Source of the DNA: Betaproteobacteria bacterium Ga0077523
GTDB lineage: Bacteria; Pseudomonadota; Gammaproteobacteria; Burkholderiales; Ga0077523
Reading direction: 5' to 3'
Length of the DNA stretch: 52,405 nucleotides
Assembly (NCBI GenBank): GCA_001464695.1
Contig: LNDQ01000102.1
Coordinates: 1-52,405 of the forward strand
A program made the position numbers and the translations under genes. This document shows, piece by piece, positions 32,287 through 42,831 of this stretch. The notes beneath the pieces are model-generated. The model did not search any database. It was not told the origin of the DNA and worked only from the letters and a program-made list of their open reading frames with translations. Every line of letters starts with the position of its first letter. The stretch's first letter is position 1.

Positions 32287-32314
32287 GGCTGGGCTACTCG
32301 CCCAGCCTTTTCTT
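32287..32314 (+). terminator. Intrinsic terminator of tRNA-Arg
   Basis: Arms 32287-32294 and 32300-32307 (GGCTGGGC / GCCCAGCC) pair perfectly over 8 bp around TACTC, followed by TTTTCTT. Confidence 0.93.
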
Positions 32315-32370
32315 CGTCAGGGCACAGGCTCGCGCTATTCGGTCGCCGCTGCCGCGGATCGTGAGTTCGC

Positions 32371-33405
32371 TCAAACCGGCGGCGGATTCCGCTCACCGTA
32401 GACGTTGCGCTGGTGCCAATACGGATACGCCGGTGTCGTCTCGCTCGCGGCATCGAGCTTCGCCACCTGTTCCGCAGTCAGCTTCCAGTCGACGGCGCCG
32501 AGATTCTGCTGGAGTTGCTCTTCATTGCGCGCTCCGACGATGACCGTCGCGACCGAGGGCCGCTGTAGCAGCCAGTTGAGCGCAATCTGCGGCACGGTCT
32601 TGCCGGTCTCCTTCGCCACGGCGTCGAGCGCGTCGACGACCTTGTAGACATGCTCGATCGGAACCGGCGGTGCCTTGTCGTTGGAGATCTTGCTCTGCAG
32701 GCGCGTCGTCTCCGGCAACGGTTGCCCACGGCGGATCTTTCCGCCAAGCCGCCCCCAGCCCAGCGGACTCCACACCACGGTACCGACCTTCTGGTCGAGT
32801 GCCAGCGGCATCAACTCCCATTCGTAGTCGCGCCCGACGAGACTGTAGTAGGCCTGATGGGCCACATAGCGCGGCCAACCGTAGCGGTCCGAGGTCGCCA
32901 GCGACTTCATCAGGTGCCAGCCCGAAAAGTTCGAACAGCCGATGTAGCGGATCTTGCCGGCACGCACGAGATCGCCTAGCGTGCCGAGCACTTCCTCGAT
33001 CGGCGTTCTGGCATCGAAACCGTGCAACTGGTACAGATCGATGTAGTCGGTGCCGAGCCGCCGCAGGCTAGCGTCGACCGCCTGCTGCAGATGGAAGCGC
33101 GACGAACCGATGTCGTTCGGCCCGGTACCGAGCCGGAACGAGCCCTTGGTCGAGATCAGCAGCTGATTGCGGCGGCCCTTGATCGCCTGCCCGAGGATTT
33201 CCTCTGCCAGGCCGCCCGAGTAGACGTCGGCGGAGTCGAACATGGTGAGACCGGCATCCAGGCACACGTCCACCAGGTGCGTGGCCGCCGCTACGTCGGT
33301 GCTTCCCCAGGACTTGAAGAACTCGTTTCCGCCGCCGAACGTACCGGTGCCCAGGCTCAATGCCGGCACCATGAACCCTGAACCGCCCAGTTGCCTGTAT
33401 TCCAT
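32371..33405 (-). CDS. Aldo/keto reductase
   Basis: A 344-residue NADPH-dependent oxidoreductase on the TIM-barrel aldo/keto reductase fold. The catalytic tetrad is visible: Asp in FDSADVYSGG, Tyr in the same motif, Lys in LLISTKGSF and His in DLYQLHGFD. The cofactor-binding region is near VIVGARNEEQLQQNLGA. The pattern is that of general stress or xenobiotic reductases of the YajO/Tas type; no substrate can be given. The ATG at 33405 (MEYRQLGGSG) has GGAG eight bases upstream and fits better than a TTG two codons earlier. Confidence 0.92.
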   Translation of the reverse strand: MEYRQLGGSGFMVPALSLGTGTFGGGNEFFKSWGSTDVAAATHLVDVCLDAGLTMFDSADVYSGGLAEEILGQAIKGRRNQLLISTKGSFRLGTGPNDIGSSRFHLQQAVDASLRRLGTDYIDLYQLHGFDARTPIEEVLGTLGDLVRAGKIRYIGCSNFSGWHLMKSLATSDRYGWPRYVAHQAYYSLVGRDYEWELMPLALDQKVGTVVWSPLGWGRLGGKIRRGQPLPETTRLQSKISNDKAPPVPIEHVYKVVDALDAVAKETGKTVPQIALNWLLQRPSVATVIVGARNEEQLQQNLGAVDWKLTAEQVAKLDAASETTPAYPYWHQRNVYGERNPPPV

Positions 33406-33534
33406 CTTCAACGCTCCGTGAGATTCGGTGAGCGTCGATTGTCGCAGTTTCCCGGGTGGTGAACCTGAGGCGCCGACACACCAACGTCGGTGTCGTAAAC
33501 TCTACCGCCGATTCGCCCGACGACGGGCTCGTGG

Positions 33535-34776
33535 TCAGGCTGCCTGCCTCAAGCCGACGGTCGATCTGGCGGAAGTGCTCGAGTGCGCAGTGCCCACCGC
33601 CCACCGGATGTGCTGATCGCCTCCGCGCGCAATGGCATCGAACAGATCCAGCTGCACCTGACTGCCACCGCAATCACCCAGAGTTGCACGCAACTCGCTC
33701 CACAGCTCGTGTGCCTGTCCGTATCGGCCTTCGGACCACGCACGCAGCACCCGCAGTCCCGGCTGAGTGATGCGACGCGCGCGCGATGCCGCGAAGTCCT
33801 GCCCCATCGCGCAGTGATCGATGACACGCTCCAGCCTCTGCACACGATCATGCTGGCCAGCGGCTTCGTGCGCGACGGCGGCATGCAGGTCGACGAACGG
33901 CCAGAATCCCGGCGTCATCGAACGCTCGAAGGCATCGGACAGGCGCAGCCAGCGGCCTTCGTCATCGCCACCGTCGTCGTGCAGTCGCCACAACAGCGCT
34001 GTTGCGTCGCACGCATCCAGCGCGGATTGGGCGCTGGCAGGCAAGAGCCAGCCATCGAGAATGCCCAGCGCGGAGGAGTAATTGCCCTGCTCCACATGGA
34101 ACATGGCGAGGTGCCACGCGTTGTGGGTTCGCATGCGGCTGTCGCTTTCCCAGTGAGCGCGCTGTTCGCGCATCCAACTCGCGCCGTGGGCCGATCGGCT
34201 GGAAGCGGCGATGGCGTGCGCGACCGCGTGAACACCAATCGGGCACGAAGCATCCCCCGCAAGTGCCTGCCGCCCGAGCGACTCGGCATAGTCGCAATCA
34301 CCCCCCTCGGCATGGGCGAAGCACGTCATGGCGAGTACGAAGCCGAAACCGATCTGGTCGCCGCTCCAGCCGGCCAGGTGCTCGTCCATCACCTGGCACA
34401 GCCGCTCGTGCCAGCCGAGAAAGAAGAAGCACGACTGAAGCAACCGCAAGGCGACCAGGTCGTCGGACCAGCGGTTCGCGATTGCCACGTAGGCTTCCGC
34501 CGCGGCCACAGGGTCACCCGAACACCACACCTTTGCGGCCTGGACGTGGGCCTCGGTGCGCGCCTCGAGAGACATGCCGTCGAAGGCCGCGATCGCCGCG
34601 GCGATGGCGGGGAATGCGGCGGGATTCTTCGCGAGCACGCCCACGGCGATCCGGATGATCTGCGCCTGTTCGAACTCGGCGTGACCGGGTCCGACATGGC
34701 GCAGCTCCGCGACGGGATCGCCGGCGGCACGCAGGAAGCCATCGAGGGCATGAGCGGTGAGTAGCATGGGCGGCAT
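33535..34776 (-). CDS. Tetratricopeptide-repeat protein, TTC38-like
   Basis: A protein of about 413 residues rich in helical repeats, resembling the bacterial TPR-38 (TTC38) family. Characteristic pieces are LLQSCFFFLGWHERL, GFGFVLAMTCFAHAEGGDCDYAE, HAVAHAIAASSRSAHGASWM and HNAWHLAMFHVEQGNY. It has no signal peptide or membrane segment, so it is probably cytosolic. No biochemical role is known to me. The start MPPMLLTAHALDGF at 34776 is where family-like sequence begins; 35 more residues are open upstream but look unrelated. The tail after about residue 385 is less conserved in character. Confidence 0.72.
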   Translation of the reverse strand: MPPMLLTAHALDGFLRAAGDPVAELRHVGPGHAEFEQAQIIRIAVGVLAKNPAAFPAIAAAIAAFDGMSLEARTEAHVQAAKVWCSGDPVAAAEAYVAIANRWSDDLVALRLLQSCFFFLGWHERLCQVMDEHLAGWSGDQIGFGFVLAMTCFAHAEGGDCDYAESLGRQALAGDASCPIGVHAVAHAIAASSRSAHGASWMREQRAHWESDSRMRTHNAWHLAMFHVEQGNYSSALGILDGWLLPASAQSALDACDATALLWRLHDDGGDDEGRWLRLSDAFERSMTPGFWPFVDLHAAVAHEAAGQHDRVQRLERVIDHCAMGQDFAASRARRITQPGLRVLRAWSEGRYGQAHELWSELRATLGDCGGSQVQLDLFDAIARGGDQHIRWAVGTAHSSTSARSTVGLRQAA

Positions 34777-34937
34777 TGTCTCCGCGGAAAGGGCATCCCG
34801 ACTTGACGCAGGCTCCGGGGGACTTTGCCGGCCGGCCGCATTTGCGGCTTTCGATCGGGTTGAACTGTCGCTGGACGACAACGTCGATTCGTCGGTTCCC
34901 CTGGATGGTTGGCTTCACCGGTCGGGGTCCAGCGAAC

Positions 34938-35080
34938 AGCCCCCATCCCAGCCTTCCCCCACCTGCGGTGGGGGAAGGAGTGCCTGTGGGTCGGTTGGCC
35001 GGAATGCCAACATCAAGGCAATGCGATCACTCGGGCACTCCTTCCCCCGGCTCTGCCGGGGGAAGGCTGGGATGGGGGCT
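34938..35080. mobile_element. 143-bp MITE-like palindromic element
   Basis: Perfect 23-bp terminal inverted repeats (34938-34960 and 35058-35080) enclose two inner hairpins (CCCCCACC TGC GGTGGGGG, and CCCCCGGC TCT GCCGGGGG). A further 15-bp inverted pair reads GGGGGAAGGAGTGCC and its complement. The arms match the repeats at 5692-5783. There is no coding capacity. It abuts the end of the decayed ABC exporter gene, whose stop codon overlaps its last two bases. The rest of the 302-bp gap (34777-34937) shows no gene. Confidence 0.7.
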
Positions 35081-36970
35081 ACGCAGTCGCCTCCAACGCC
35101 CCTTCCTCGATCTCCTCCCCGAGGAACCCGCCCGACTGGCGCGCCCACAGCTTGGCGTACAGGCCATTGGCGGCGAGCAATTGCGCGTGGGGGCCACTTT
35201 CCACCACCCGCCCGCGGTCGAGTACAACCAGCCGGTCCATGCGCACGATGGTGCTCAGGCGGTGAGCGATGGCGATCACGGTCTTGCCCTCCATGATCGT
35301 GTCGAGCTGTTCCTGGATGGCGGCCTCGATCTCGCTGTCGAGTGCAGACGTGGCTTCGTCGAGCACCAGGATGGGAGCGTCCTTGAGGATTACCCGCGCC
35401 AGGGCAACCCGCTGGCGTTGGCCTCGTAGCCGGTGCGGTCCTTCCAGTCGCGCAGCGCGTGGATGAACTCGTGCGCGTGGGCGCGCATGGCGGCGGACTC
35501 GATCTCGGCTCGAGTCGCGTCAGGGCGACCGTAGCGGATGTTGTCGGCGATGGAGCGGTGCAGCAGGGAGGTGTCCTGGGTCACGACGCCGATGGCACCG
35601 CGCAGACTCTCCTGGGTCACGGTGCGGATGTCCTGGCCGTCGACGCGGATCGCACCGCCTTCGACATCGTGAAACCGCAGCAACAGATTCACGAGCGTCG
35701 ATTTGCCGGCTCCACTGCGCCCCACCACGCCGACCCGTTCACCGGGTCGAACGACGAGGTCGAGATCGTGGAGCACCGTCGCATTCGGGTCGCCAGGGCG
35801 GCCGTAGCTGAAGCGCACGCGGTCGAAACGTACTTCGCCTTTCGTCACCAGGAGCGGTACCGCGTCCGGCGCATCGACCAGAGCGAGCGGGCGCGCGATG
35901 CTGTCCATGCCTTCCTGTACCACGCCGACGTTTTCGAAGATGCCGCTCACTTCCCAGCTCACCCAGCCGGCCATGTTGGAGATCTGCCACGCGAGGGGAA
36001 TCGCGGTCGCGACGACGGCAGGAGTGGCCGCTCCGTGATACCAGAGCCACCCGCCGAGCACGGCGGTGCTGGTGACGAGCAGCGCGTTCATCGCGGCCAG
36101 GGTGCCCACGAACAAGGTGCTCCAGCGCATGTGCCGCTGCATCCGCTGCTCGTGTTCATCGAGGCTCTCGCGAACATGGGCATCCTCGTCGCGGGCGCGC
36201 GCGAACAGCTTCACGGTGAGAATGTTGGTGTAGCTGTCGACCACCCGCCCCATGACCTGCGAGCGCGCTTCGGAACTGGCACGCGACAGATCGCGCATGC
36301 GCGGCACGAAGATGCACAGGAACGTCGCGTAGGCCACCATCCAGACGATCGTGGGGATCGCCAGCATCGGATGGGACGTCAGCATGACCACGAGGGCCGA
36401 CAGGCCGTAGACCGCGATGTACCAGATGGCCCGGATGCTCGACACCACGCTCTCGCGCAGCGAGTTGGCCGTGTTCATCACGCGATTGGCGATGCGGCCG
36501 GCGAAATCGTTCTGGAAGAAGCTCCACGACTGGCGCACCACATGCCAGTGGTTCTGCCAGCGGATCTCGGTGGTGACGCCGGGCAGCACGGCGTTCAGCC
36601 GCATCAGGCAGTCGAGGAAGACCGCAGCGGGCCGGGCGAACAAGAACAACGCTGCCAGCAGGAGCAAGGTGCGGCCATCGGCGGCCAGTGCAGCGACCGG
36701 GTCGCTCGCGGTCATCAACCCCACCAGCCGACCGATGAAGATCGGTACCACCGTGTCGAGCAGCGCCACGCACAAGCTCGCGGCCAGCATGCCTGCGTAC
36801 ACGCGCGGGTGCTGCCGCAGAAAATGCCGGTAGAAGCCCCAGAGCGAAGCGGGCGGTCCGGAGGTTGGCGTTACCGTTCCCGGTGGAACGGCGGTCCCGC
36901 GGACGAAGGATTCGAAGAAACGAAAAACTTGAACGGCCTTTGGCGTCGAAATCGACGATGAACCGGGAGC
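35079..36970 (-). pseudogene. ABC exporter (membrane domain fused to ATPase), disrupted
   Basis: A half-transporter with an N-terminal six-helix membrane domain and a C-terminal ATPase domain, read in two frames. The upstream part runs to the Walker A motif GRSGAGKSTLV and Q-loop region, then reaches WKDRTGYEA and breaks near 35415-35425. The downstream frame resumes with [13 protein letters not shown], Walker [12 protein letters not shown] and the H-loop AHRLS. About 11 codons holding the signature LSGG motif are missing and the frame changes. The N-terminal VFRFFESFVRG region is open back to 36970, but no ATG, GTG or TTG occurs before GTG 36802. Both faults suggest a decaying gene. Substrate unknown. 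The 36971-37116 stretch beyond it holds nothing I recognise. Confidence 0.82.
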
Positions 36971-37116
36971 TTAACGCAGGCGTCGTGCGATCGCGACCGC
37001 GCGGCCTTTGCTCCCGTAAGTCCCTAGGTCATCGCGCTCATGCTCCGCCGCTGCTGAAAAGCGATCGTCTTCGACACCAAGGCATGGGCGAGCGTCGTGC
37101 GCAGTGAGTGCGATTG

Positions 37117-37160
37117 CTGCCCCCACCCTGGCCCTCCCCCAGCTTCGCTGGGGGAGGGGA
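37117..37160. repeat. GC-rich hairpin repeat, single-arm copy
   Basis: Arms 37132-37143 and 37147-37158 (CCCTCCCCCAGC / GCTGGGGGAGGG) pair over 12 bp around TTC, preceded by GCCCCCACCCTGG. It is one hairpin of the family seen at 1-85 and 5692-5783, between the ABC pseudogene and the 3' end of the LysR gene. Confidence 0.75.
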
Positions 37161-37217
37161 TGCATAGTGCGGATGCTTCGCCTTCCGCGACTGCGCAGGA
37201 AGGTCGGGACTCGGCCC

Positions 37218-38180
37218 CTAGCCCACCGCCGCACGCGGCGCAGAGACTTCGGACGACGTGTCCTGTAGCGGATCCCGCTTCTGCTGGAGCAGATAGTCCA
37301 GGAATGCCTGCGCCGCCGCCGACAGCTGCTGCCCGCCCAGATGCACGACGTGCCAGTGCTGTGCGACGGGAAAGCCTTCGATATCGAGCACGGCGATACC
37401 GCTGTCCGCAGGATCCAGGGCATGCCGCGACACGATCGCAACGCCGCGCCCTTCGGCCACGGCTTGTTTGATCGCCTCGGTCGAGGCGAGGTCCAGGCAG
37501 TCCTTGAGATCGATGCCCTGCTCGCGGAACAGTCGCTCCGTGGTGAGGCGCGTACCGGAGCCACGTTCGCGCAGCAGCAGGGTTTCGGCGCTCAGGCGTT
37601 GGAGCGCAACGCGCTTCTTCCCGACCAGGGGATGGTGCGCGGAGGCGATCGCCACCAGCGGGTTGTCGAGAAAGGCGTACTGCACGATGTCGAAATGCTG
37701 CGGCGGCGTCCCCATGATGTAGAGGTCGTCGTCGGCGCGCGCCAGGCGCTCGATGACGGTGTCGCGATGGCCCACTTCGATGGATATGTCGATCGCCGGG
37801 TGGCGCTCCCGGAACGGTGCCATCAGGCGCGGAACGAAGTACTCGGCCGTGGAGACGCACGCGATCCGCAAGCGGCCTCGCCGCAACGCGCGCAGGTCGG
37901 CGACGGTGGTCTCGAACCGTGACCAGGTCTCGAACATCTCGGTGGTGGTCTTGAGCAGTTCGGCGCCGGCGTCCGTCAGCACGATCCGTTTGCCGAGCTG
38001 CTCGAGCAGCGGCTGTCCGACCACCTCGCCGAGCTGCTTCATCTGCATGGAGACGGTGGACTGAGACAGGTACAGCTCTTCGGCCGCGCGCGTGAAGCTG
38101 CCGACACGCGCGACGCATTCGAAGACCTTGAGCTGCCGCAAGGTCACGTGCATCGATGGGCGATTGTGCTGTCGGCTCAT
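37218..38180 (-). CDS. LysR-family transcriptional regulator, CbbR-like
   Basis: A regulator of up to 320 residues. The N-terminal winged helix-turn-helix reads MHVTLRQLKVFECVARVGSFTRAAEELYLSQSTVSMQMKQL. An effector-binding domain follows from about residue 95 (GRLRIACVSTAEYFVPRLM). The wording of the HTH and of YIMGTPPQHFDIVQYAFLDNP resembles CbbR regulators of CO2-fixation genes, but no cbb gene is near, so the target is open. Two starts are possible: 38180 (MSRQHNR) or 38153 (MHVTLRQL); the second matches the usual family start. It is divergent from the DUF4197 gene. Confidence 0.88.
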   Translation of the reverse strand: MSRQHNRPSMHVTLRQLKVFECVARVGSFTRAAEELYLSQSTVSMQMKQLGEVVGQPLLEQLGKRIVLTDAGAELLKTTTEMFETWSRFETTVADLRALRRGRLRIACVSTAEYFVPRLMAPFRERHPAIDISIEVGHRDTVIERLARADDDLYIMGTPPQHFDIVQYAFLDNPLVAIASAHHPLVGKKRVALQRLSAETLLLRERGSGTRLTTERLFREQGIDLKDCLDLASTEAIKQAVAEGRGVAIVSRHALDPADSGIAVLDIEGFPVAQHWHVVHLGGQQLSAAAQAFLDYLLQQKRDPLQDTSSEVSAPRAAVG

Positions 38181-38220
38181 ACGCGCAAAAGTATCGCATG
38201 CCGGGCGCCGTCGATGCCAT

Positions 38221-38250
38221 TTGCCGCCCCCGGTGCGGGCGGTCTATTCT
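38221..38250 (+). promoter_or_regulatory. Candidate promoter of the DUF4197 gene
   Basis: TTGCCG (38221-38226) and TATTCT (38245-38250) are 18 bp apart, about 30 bases before the start codon, in the gap between divergent LysR and DUF4197 genes. The gap is also where a LysR operator would lie. Confidence 0.4.
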
Positions 38251-38279
38251 TCGGGGGTACCGTTCCCGCCCGAGCCCGC

Positions 38280-38966
38280 ATGAACCTTCGCATCGCCGCG
38301 CTGCTTGCCGTTTGCCTCCTGGCACCCACCGTCCACGCGGCGAATCTGTCGGATCTGCGCGATGCAGAGGTGGCCAAGGGTCTGCGCGAAGCCCTCGAAG
38401 TGGGCGTCACGAACGCAGTGACCAAGCTGGGACACGAGAACGGTTTCATGGGTAATGAAGCGGTACGGATCCCGATGCCGGAAAGCCTGCAGAAAGTGGA
38501 ATCCGGCATGCGCAAGCTCGGCATGGGCAAGCAGGCCGACGAGCTGGTGGCCACCATGAACCGGGCGGCCGAACAGGCCGTGCCGGAAGCGAAGATGTTG
38601 CTGGTGAACGCCACGCGCAAGCTGACGATCGACGACGCGAAGAAGATCCTCACCGGCCCCGACGACGCCGCGACCCAGTACTTCCGGGCACAGAGCGGCG
38701 AGCAACTGACGCAGCGCTTCCTCCCCATCGTCGCGCGCGAGACCAAGAAGTTGAAGCTCGCCGACTACTACAACCGCTTCGCCAACAGGGGTGTGGCGCT
38801 TGGTCTGGTGCGCACCGAGGACGCCAACCTCGACGAGTACGTGACGCGCAAGGCGCTCGACGGCCTGTTCGCCACTGTTGCGGACGAGGAGCGTGCGATC
38901 CGCGCCGATCCGATGGAATCGGGCAAGCGCCTCATCAAGAAGGTGTTCGGGTCGGTCGTTCCGTAG
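38280..38966 (+). CDS. Exported DUF4197-domain protein
   Basis: A 228-residue protein with a signal peptide (MNLRIAALLAVCLLAPTVHA) and a helical DUF4197 domain covering nearly all the rest. Family features are DAEVAKGLREALEVGVTNAV, a run of short helices through PEAKMLLVNATRKLTIDDAKKIL, and AATQYFRAQSGEQLTQRF. Function is unknown; the protein should be periplasmic. The ATG at 38280 has no strong ribosome binding site. It stands alone, between the divergent LysR gene and the giant oxidoreductase. Confidence 0.88.
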   Translation: MNLRIAALLAVCLLAPTVHAANLSDLRDAEVAKGLREALEVGVTNAVTKLGHENGFMGNEAVRIPMPESLQKVESGMRKLGMGKQADELVATMNRAAEQAVPEAKMLLVNATRKLTIDDAKKILTGPDDAATQYFRAQSGEQLTQRFLPIVARETKKLKLADYYNRFANRGVALGLVRTEDANLDEYVTRKALDGLFATVADEERAIRADPMESGKRLIKKVFGSVVP

Positions 38967-39021
38967 CCTCCGTCGTGGGGAGGTCCGGTAAACTCGGCTC
39001 CCGTTCCCGATCGTTCCGCGC

Positions 39022-42000
39022 ATGAACCCGTTCGACCTCGCACCCGCCACCACGCCGCGGCTGCGCGAAATCCCCTACAACTACACGTCGTATTCCGATC
39101 GCGAGATCGTCATCCGCCTGCTCGGTGTGCGCCATTGGGCGCTGGTGGAGCAGCTGCGCGCCGAACGCCGGACCGGCCGCTCGGCGCGCATGCTGTACGA
39201 AGTGCTGGGCGACATCTGGGTTGTCAACCGCAATCCGTATCTGCAGGACGACCTGCTCGGCAACCGCAAGCGCCGCAGCGCGCTGATCGAAGCCTTGCGG
39301 CATCGGCTGCGGCAAATCGAGGCGCGCCGCACCGGCGAGGATGCCCGGGTCAACGAGTTGCTCGGCGCCGCCCACGAGGCCGTGAACGCGTTCGAAGCGG
39401 ATTTCGAGCGCACGGGGGAGCTGCGCCGCAGGGCATCGCGCCGCCTCGGCCGTGTGACCCGCCGCGACAACATCGCGTTCGATGGCCTTGCTCGCGTATC
39501 GCACGTGACCGATGCAACCGATTGGCGTGTCGAGTACCCGTTCGTCGTGCTCTATCCCGATACCGAAGATGAAGTGGCACCCATGGTGCGGGCTTGTATC
39601 GAGCTGGGCCTCACCATCATCCCGCGCGGTGGCGGCACGGGCTACACGGGCGGCGCCGTGCCGTTGACCCCGTTGTCGGCGGTCATCAATACCGAGAAGC
39701 TGGATCGACTCGGGTCGGTCGAGCAGGCGCGACTGCCCGGTGTCGATGGCCCGGTACCGGTGATCCGCTGTGGCGCGGGTGTTGTCACCCGCAGGGTGAT
39801 GGAGGCGGCGGAAGCGGCCGGTCTGGTCTTTGCGGTCGACCCCACTTCTGCGGATGCTTCCTGTATCGGCGGCAACGTCGCGATGAACGCGGGTGGCAAG
39901 AAGGCCGTGCTTTGGGGCACGGCGCTCGACAACCTCGCCTCGTGGCGCATGGTCGACGCGAACGGCGCGCTGATCGAAGTCACGCGCATTGCGCACAACC
40001 GCGGCAAGATCCACGACGTCGACGTGGCACGCTTCGCAGTGCAACGCTTCCGCGCCGACGGGCGCACGCCCGAGGGCGAAGCGACGGTGCTGGAGATTCC
40101 AGGCCGCAGCTTCCGCAAGCAGGGGCTCGGCAAGGACGTCACCGACAAGTTCCTGGCGGGTCTGCCGGGGGTGCAGAAGGAAGGCTGCGACGGGCTCATC
40201 ACGAGCGCCACCTTCATCCTGCATCGGATGCCGGCACACGTGCGCACCGTCTGCCTGGAGTTCTTCGGGCAGGTGCGCGACGCGGTGCCCTCCATCGTCG
40301 AGATCAAGTCGTTCATGGACCGCAACGCCGGTGCCGTGCTTGCGGGCCTGGAGCATCTCGACGAGCGGTACGTGAAAGCCGTCGGCTATGCCACGAAAGC
40401 CAAGCGCGGCGCGCGGCCGAAGATGGTGCTGCTGGCGGATATCGCCAGCGACGACGAACGGTCAGCTGGCGAAGCGGCGTCCCAGGTGGTGCGCATCGCC
40501 AATGCGCGTGGTGCCGAAGGCTTCATCGCCGTATCTGCCGAATCACGCCGGAAGTTCTGGCTCGACCGGGCTCGTACCGCCGCCATCGCCAAGCACACCA
40601 ACGCGTTCAAGATCAACGAAGACGTGGTGATTCCGCTCGAGCGCCTGGGCGAGTACTCGGATGGGATCGAGCGCATCAACATCGAACTGTCGCTCGAGAA
40701 CAAGCTGGCGCTGCTCGACGAGCTGGGCGCCTACTTTGCGGGCGAGCTCGCGGTGAGCGCCCACGGTGAAACGCTTGCCGCCGCCGAACTTCTCGCCGGC
40801 CGGCCGGAAGGCGCCCTCGAGGTATTGCGCTCGGCACGGGCGCGCTGGCAGGGACTGTTCGATCACCTCGACGATCCGGCAGAGGGTGGAGCGACCGTCT
40901 TCGGCACGTTGCAGAACCACTCGCAGCGCGTGTCGTGGAAGACCGAAGTGCGCGAACCGCTCATGCAGCTCTTCGATGGCCGGCCGTTCGACCCGATCCG
41001 CACGAGCATCGACGCGATCCACGCGCGCGTGCTGAAGGGGCGGGTGTTCGTGGCGCTGCACATGCATGCCGGCGACGGCAACGTGCACACCAACATCCCC
41101 GTCAACTCCGACGACTACGCGATGCTGCAGCGGGCCAACGCCGCCGTGACGCGCATCATGAAGCTCGCGAAGTCGCTGGGTGGCGTGATCTCCGGCGAGC
41201 ACGGCATCGGCATCACCAAGCTCGACTACCTGGAGGCGGGCGAGGTGGAAGCGTTCCGCCGCTACAAGGAGACCGTGGACCCGGATGGGCATTTCAACCG
41301 CGGCAAGCTGCTGGCGGGCGCCAACCTCGACCAGGCCTATACGCCTTCGTTCGGGTTGCTCGAACTCGAAAGCCTGATCCTCGAGCAGAGCGAGATCGGC
41401 CACATCTCCGACTCCATCAAGGACTGCCTGCGCTGCGGCAAGTGCAAGCCGGTGTGCGCGACCCACGTGCCGCGTGCCAACCTGCTGTACTCGCCCCGCA
41501 ACAAGATCCTGGCGACGTCCTTGCTCATCGAGGCATTCCTGTACGAGGAGCAGACGCGGCGCGGCATCTCGCTGCAGCATTTCGACGAGTTCTCCGACGT
41601 GGCCGATCACTGCACGGTCTGCCACAAGTGCGCCAATCCCTGTCCGGTGGACATCGACTTCGGCGACGTGTCGATGGCGATGCGCAATTTCCTGCGCAAA
41701 CACGGCCGCAAGAAGTTCAACCCCGGAACGGCCGCATCGATGCTGTTCCTGAACGCGACCGATCCGGCGACGATCAAGGTCGTCCGCCAGGTGATGATCG
41801 GCTGGGGTTACAAGGCGCAGCGTACGGCGCACGTGGTGGCCAAGCGTCTGGGCCTCATACAGCCGCAGGTGCGCCAACCGCCGGCCACGCTCGGCAAGCC
41901 GACGATCAAGGAGCAGGTGATCCACTTCATCAACAAGCCGATGCCGAAATCGGTCCCGCGCCGCACCGCGCGTGCACTGCTCGACATCGAGGACAAGCAC

Positions 42001-42831
42001 ATGGTTCCGGTGATCCGCGACGCGAGCCGGGTCACGGAAGAGTCCGACGCGGTGTTCTACTTTCCGGGCTGCGGATCGGAGCGGTTGTTCAGCCAGGTGG
42101 GCCTGGCGACGCAAGCGATGCTGTACGACGTGGGTGCGATCACGGTGCTGCCGCCGGGGTACCTCTGTTGCGGGTATCCGCAGACCTCTGCCGGGGAAGC
42201 GGAGAAGGGCCAGGCCATCTCCACCGAGAACCGCGTGCTGTTTCACCGCGTTGCCAACACGCTCAACTATCTCGACATCAAGACCGTGATCGTGTCTTGC
42301 GGCACGTGCATGGATCAGCTCGCGAAATACGAGTTCGACCGCATCTTCCCCGGTTGCCGCCTGCTCGACATCCATGAGTACCTGATGGAAAAGGGCGTGA
42401 AGCTCGACGGGATCGAGGGGGTGCGCTACCTCTACCATGATCCCTGCCACACGCCGATGAAGACGCACCAGCCGATCAAGGTGGTCAATCAGCTCATGGG
42501 CGTCGACGTGAAGGTCAACGAGCGCTGCTGCGGCGAATCCGGCACTCTCGCCGCGACGCGGCCGGACATCTCCACCCAGGTACGCTTCCGCAAGGAAGAG
42601 GAGATGCGCAAGGGCGCCGATGCGTTGCGCGAGGATGGGTTCAGCGGTCCCGTGAAAGTGCTGACGGCGTGCCCCTCATGCCTGCAAGGCCTGTCGCGCT
42701 TCAACGACGACTCCGGCACCGATGCCGATTACATCGTCGTCGAGATCGCGAGGCACAGGCTGGGCAGCAACTGGCTCCAGGAGTACGTGAGCAAGGCGAA
42801 CAGCGGCGGCATCGAGCGCGTGCTGCTATGA
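39022..42831 (+). CDS. Giant FAD/4Fe-4S oxidoreductase with DUF3683, FAD-linked oxidase and CCG domains
   Basis: A 1269-residue multidomain enzyme. An N-terminal DUF3683 region ([17 protein letters not shown]) is followed by a PCMH-type FAD domain with [18 protein letters not shown] near residue 205. The FAD-linked oxidase C-terminal domain has [12 protein letters not shown] near 680. Two 4Fe-4S clusters come next ([11 protein letters not shown] near 802, [12 protein letters not shown] near 864). Two CCG domains ([10 protein letters not shown] with CCGYPQTS near 1014, HDPCHTPM with CCGESGTL near 1140) end it. The layout fuses subunits that are separate in glycolate or D-lactate oxidases. A 2-hydroxyacid dehydrogenase feeding electrons to the membrane is likely; the substrate is unknown. 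It overlaps the HIT gene by four bases. Confidence 0.9.
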   Translation: MNPFDLAPATTPRLREIPYNYTSYSDREIVIRLLGVRHWALVEQLRAERRTGRSARMLYEVLGDIWVVNRNPYLQDDLLGNRKRRSALIEALRHRLRQIEARRTGEDARVNELLGAAHEAVNAFEADFERTGELRRRASRRLGRVTRRDNIAFDGLARVSHVTDATDWRVEYPFVVLYPDTEDEVAPMVRACIELGLTIIPRGGGTGYTGGAVPLTPLSAVINTEKLDRLGSVEQARLPGVDGPVPVIRCGAGVVTRRVMEAAEAAGLVFAVDPTSADASCIGGNVAMNAGGKKAVLWGTALDNLASWRMVDANGALIEVTRIAHNRGKIHDVDVARFAVQRFRADGRTPEGEATVLEIPGRSFRKQGLGKDVTDKFLAGLPGVQKEGCDGLITSATFILHRMPAHVRTVCLEFFGQVRDAVPSIVEIKSFMDRNAGAVLAGLEHLDERYVKAVGYATKAKRGARPKMVLLADIASDDERSAGEAASQVVRIANARGAEGFIAVSAESRRKFWLDRARTAAIAKHTNAFKINEDVVIPLERLGEYSDGIERINIELSLENKLALLDELGAYFAGELAVSAHGETLAAAELLAGRPEGALEVLRSARARWQGLFDHLDDPAEGGATVFGTLQNHSQRVSWKTEVREPLMQLFDGRPFDPIRTSIDAIHARVLKGRVFVALHMHAGDGNVHTNIPVNSDDYAMLQRANAAVTRIMKLAKSLGGVISGEHGIGITKLDYLEAGEVEAFRRYKETVDPDGHFNRGKLLAGANLDQAYTPSFGLLELESLILEQSEIGHISDSIKDCLRCGKCKPVCATHVPRANLLYSPRNKILATSLLIEAFLYEEQTRRGISLQHFDEFSDVADHCTVCHKCANPCPVDIDFGDVSMAMRNFLRKHGRKKFNPGTAASMLFLNATDPATIKVVRQVMIGWGYKAQRTAHVVAKRLGLIQPQVRQPPATLGKPTIKEQVIHFINKPMPKSVPRRTARALLDIEDKHMVPVIRDASRVTEESDAVFYFPGCGSERLFSQVGLATQAMLYDVGAITVLPPGYLCCGYPQTSAGEAEKGQAISTENRVLFHRVANTLNYLDIKTVIVSCGTCMDQLAKYEFDRIFPGCRLLDIHEYLMEKGVKLDGIEGVRYLYHDPCHTPMKTHQPIKVVNQLMGVDVKVNERCCGESGTLAATRPDISTQVRFRKEEEMRKGADALREDGFSGPVKVLTACPSCLQGLSRFNDDSGTDADYIVVEIARHRLGSNWLQEYVSKANSGGIERVLL

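Noticed and set aside
33455..33515. Inverted repeat CGACAC...GTGTCG upstream of the aldo/keto reductase as an operator
   Set aside because: The arms are short, and no regulator gene lies nearby, so it cannot be told from chance in GC-rich DNA.
35459..36961. A 500-residue plus-strand frame opposite the ABC exporter
   Set aside because: Antisense shadow; the exporter strand carries Walker and membrane-domain sequence despite its lesions.
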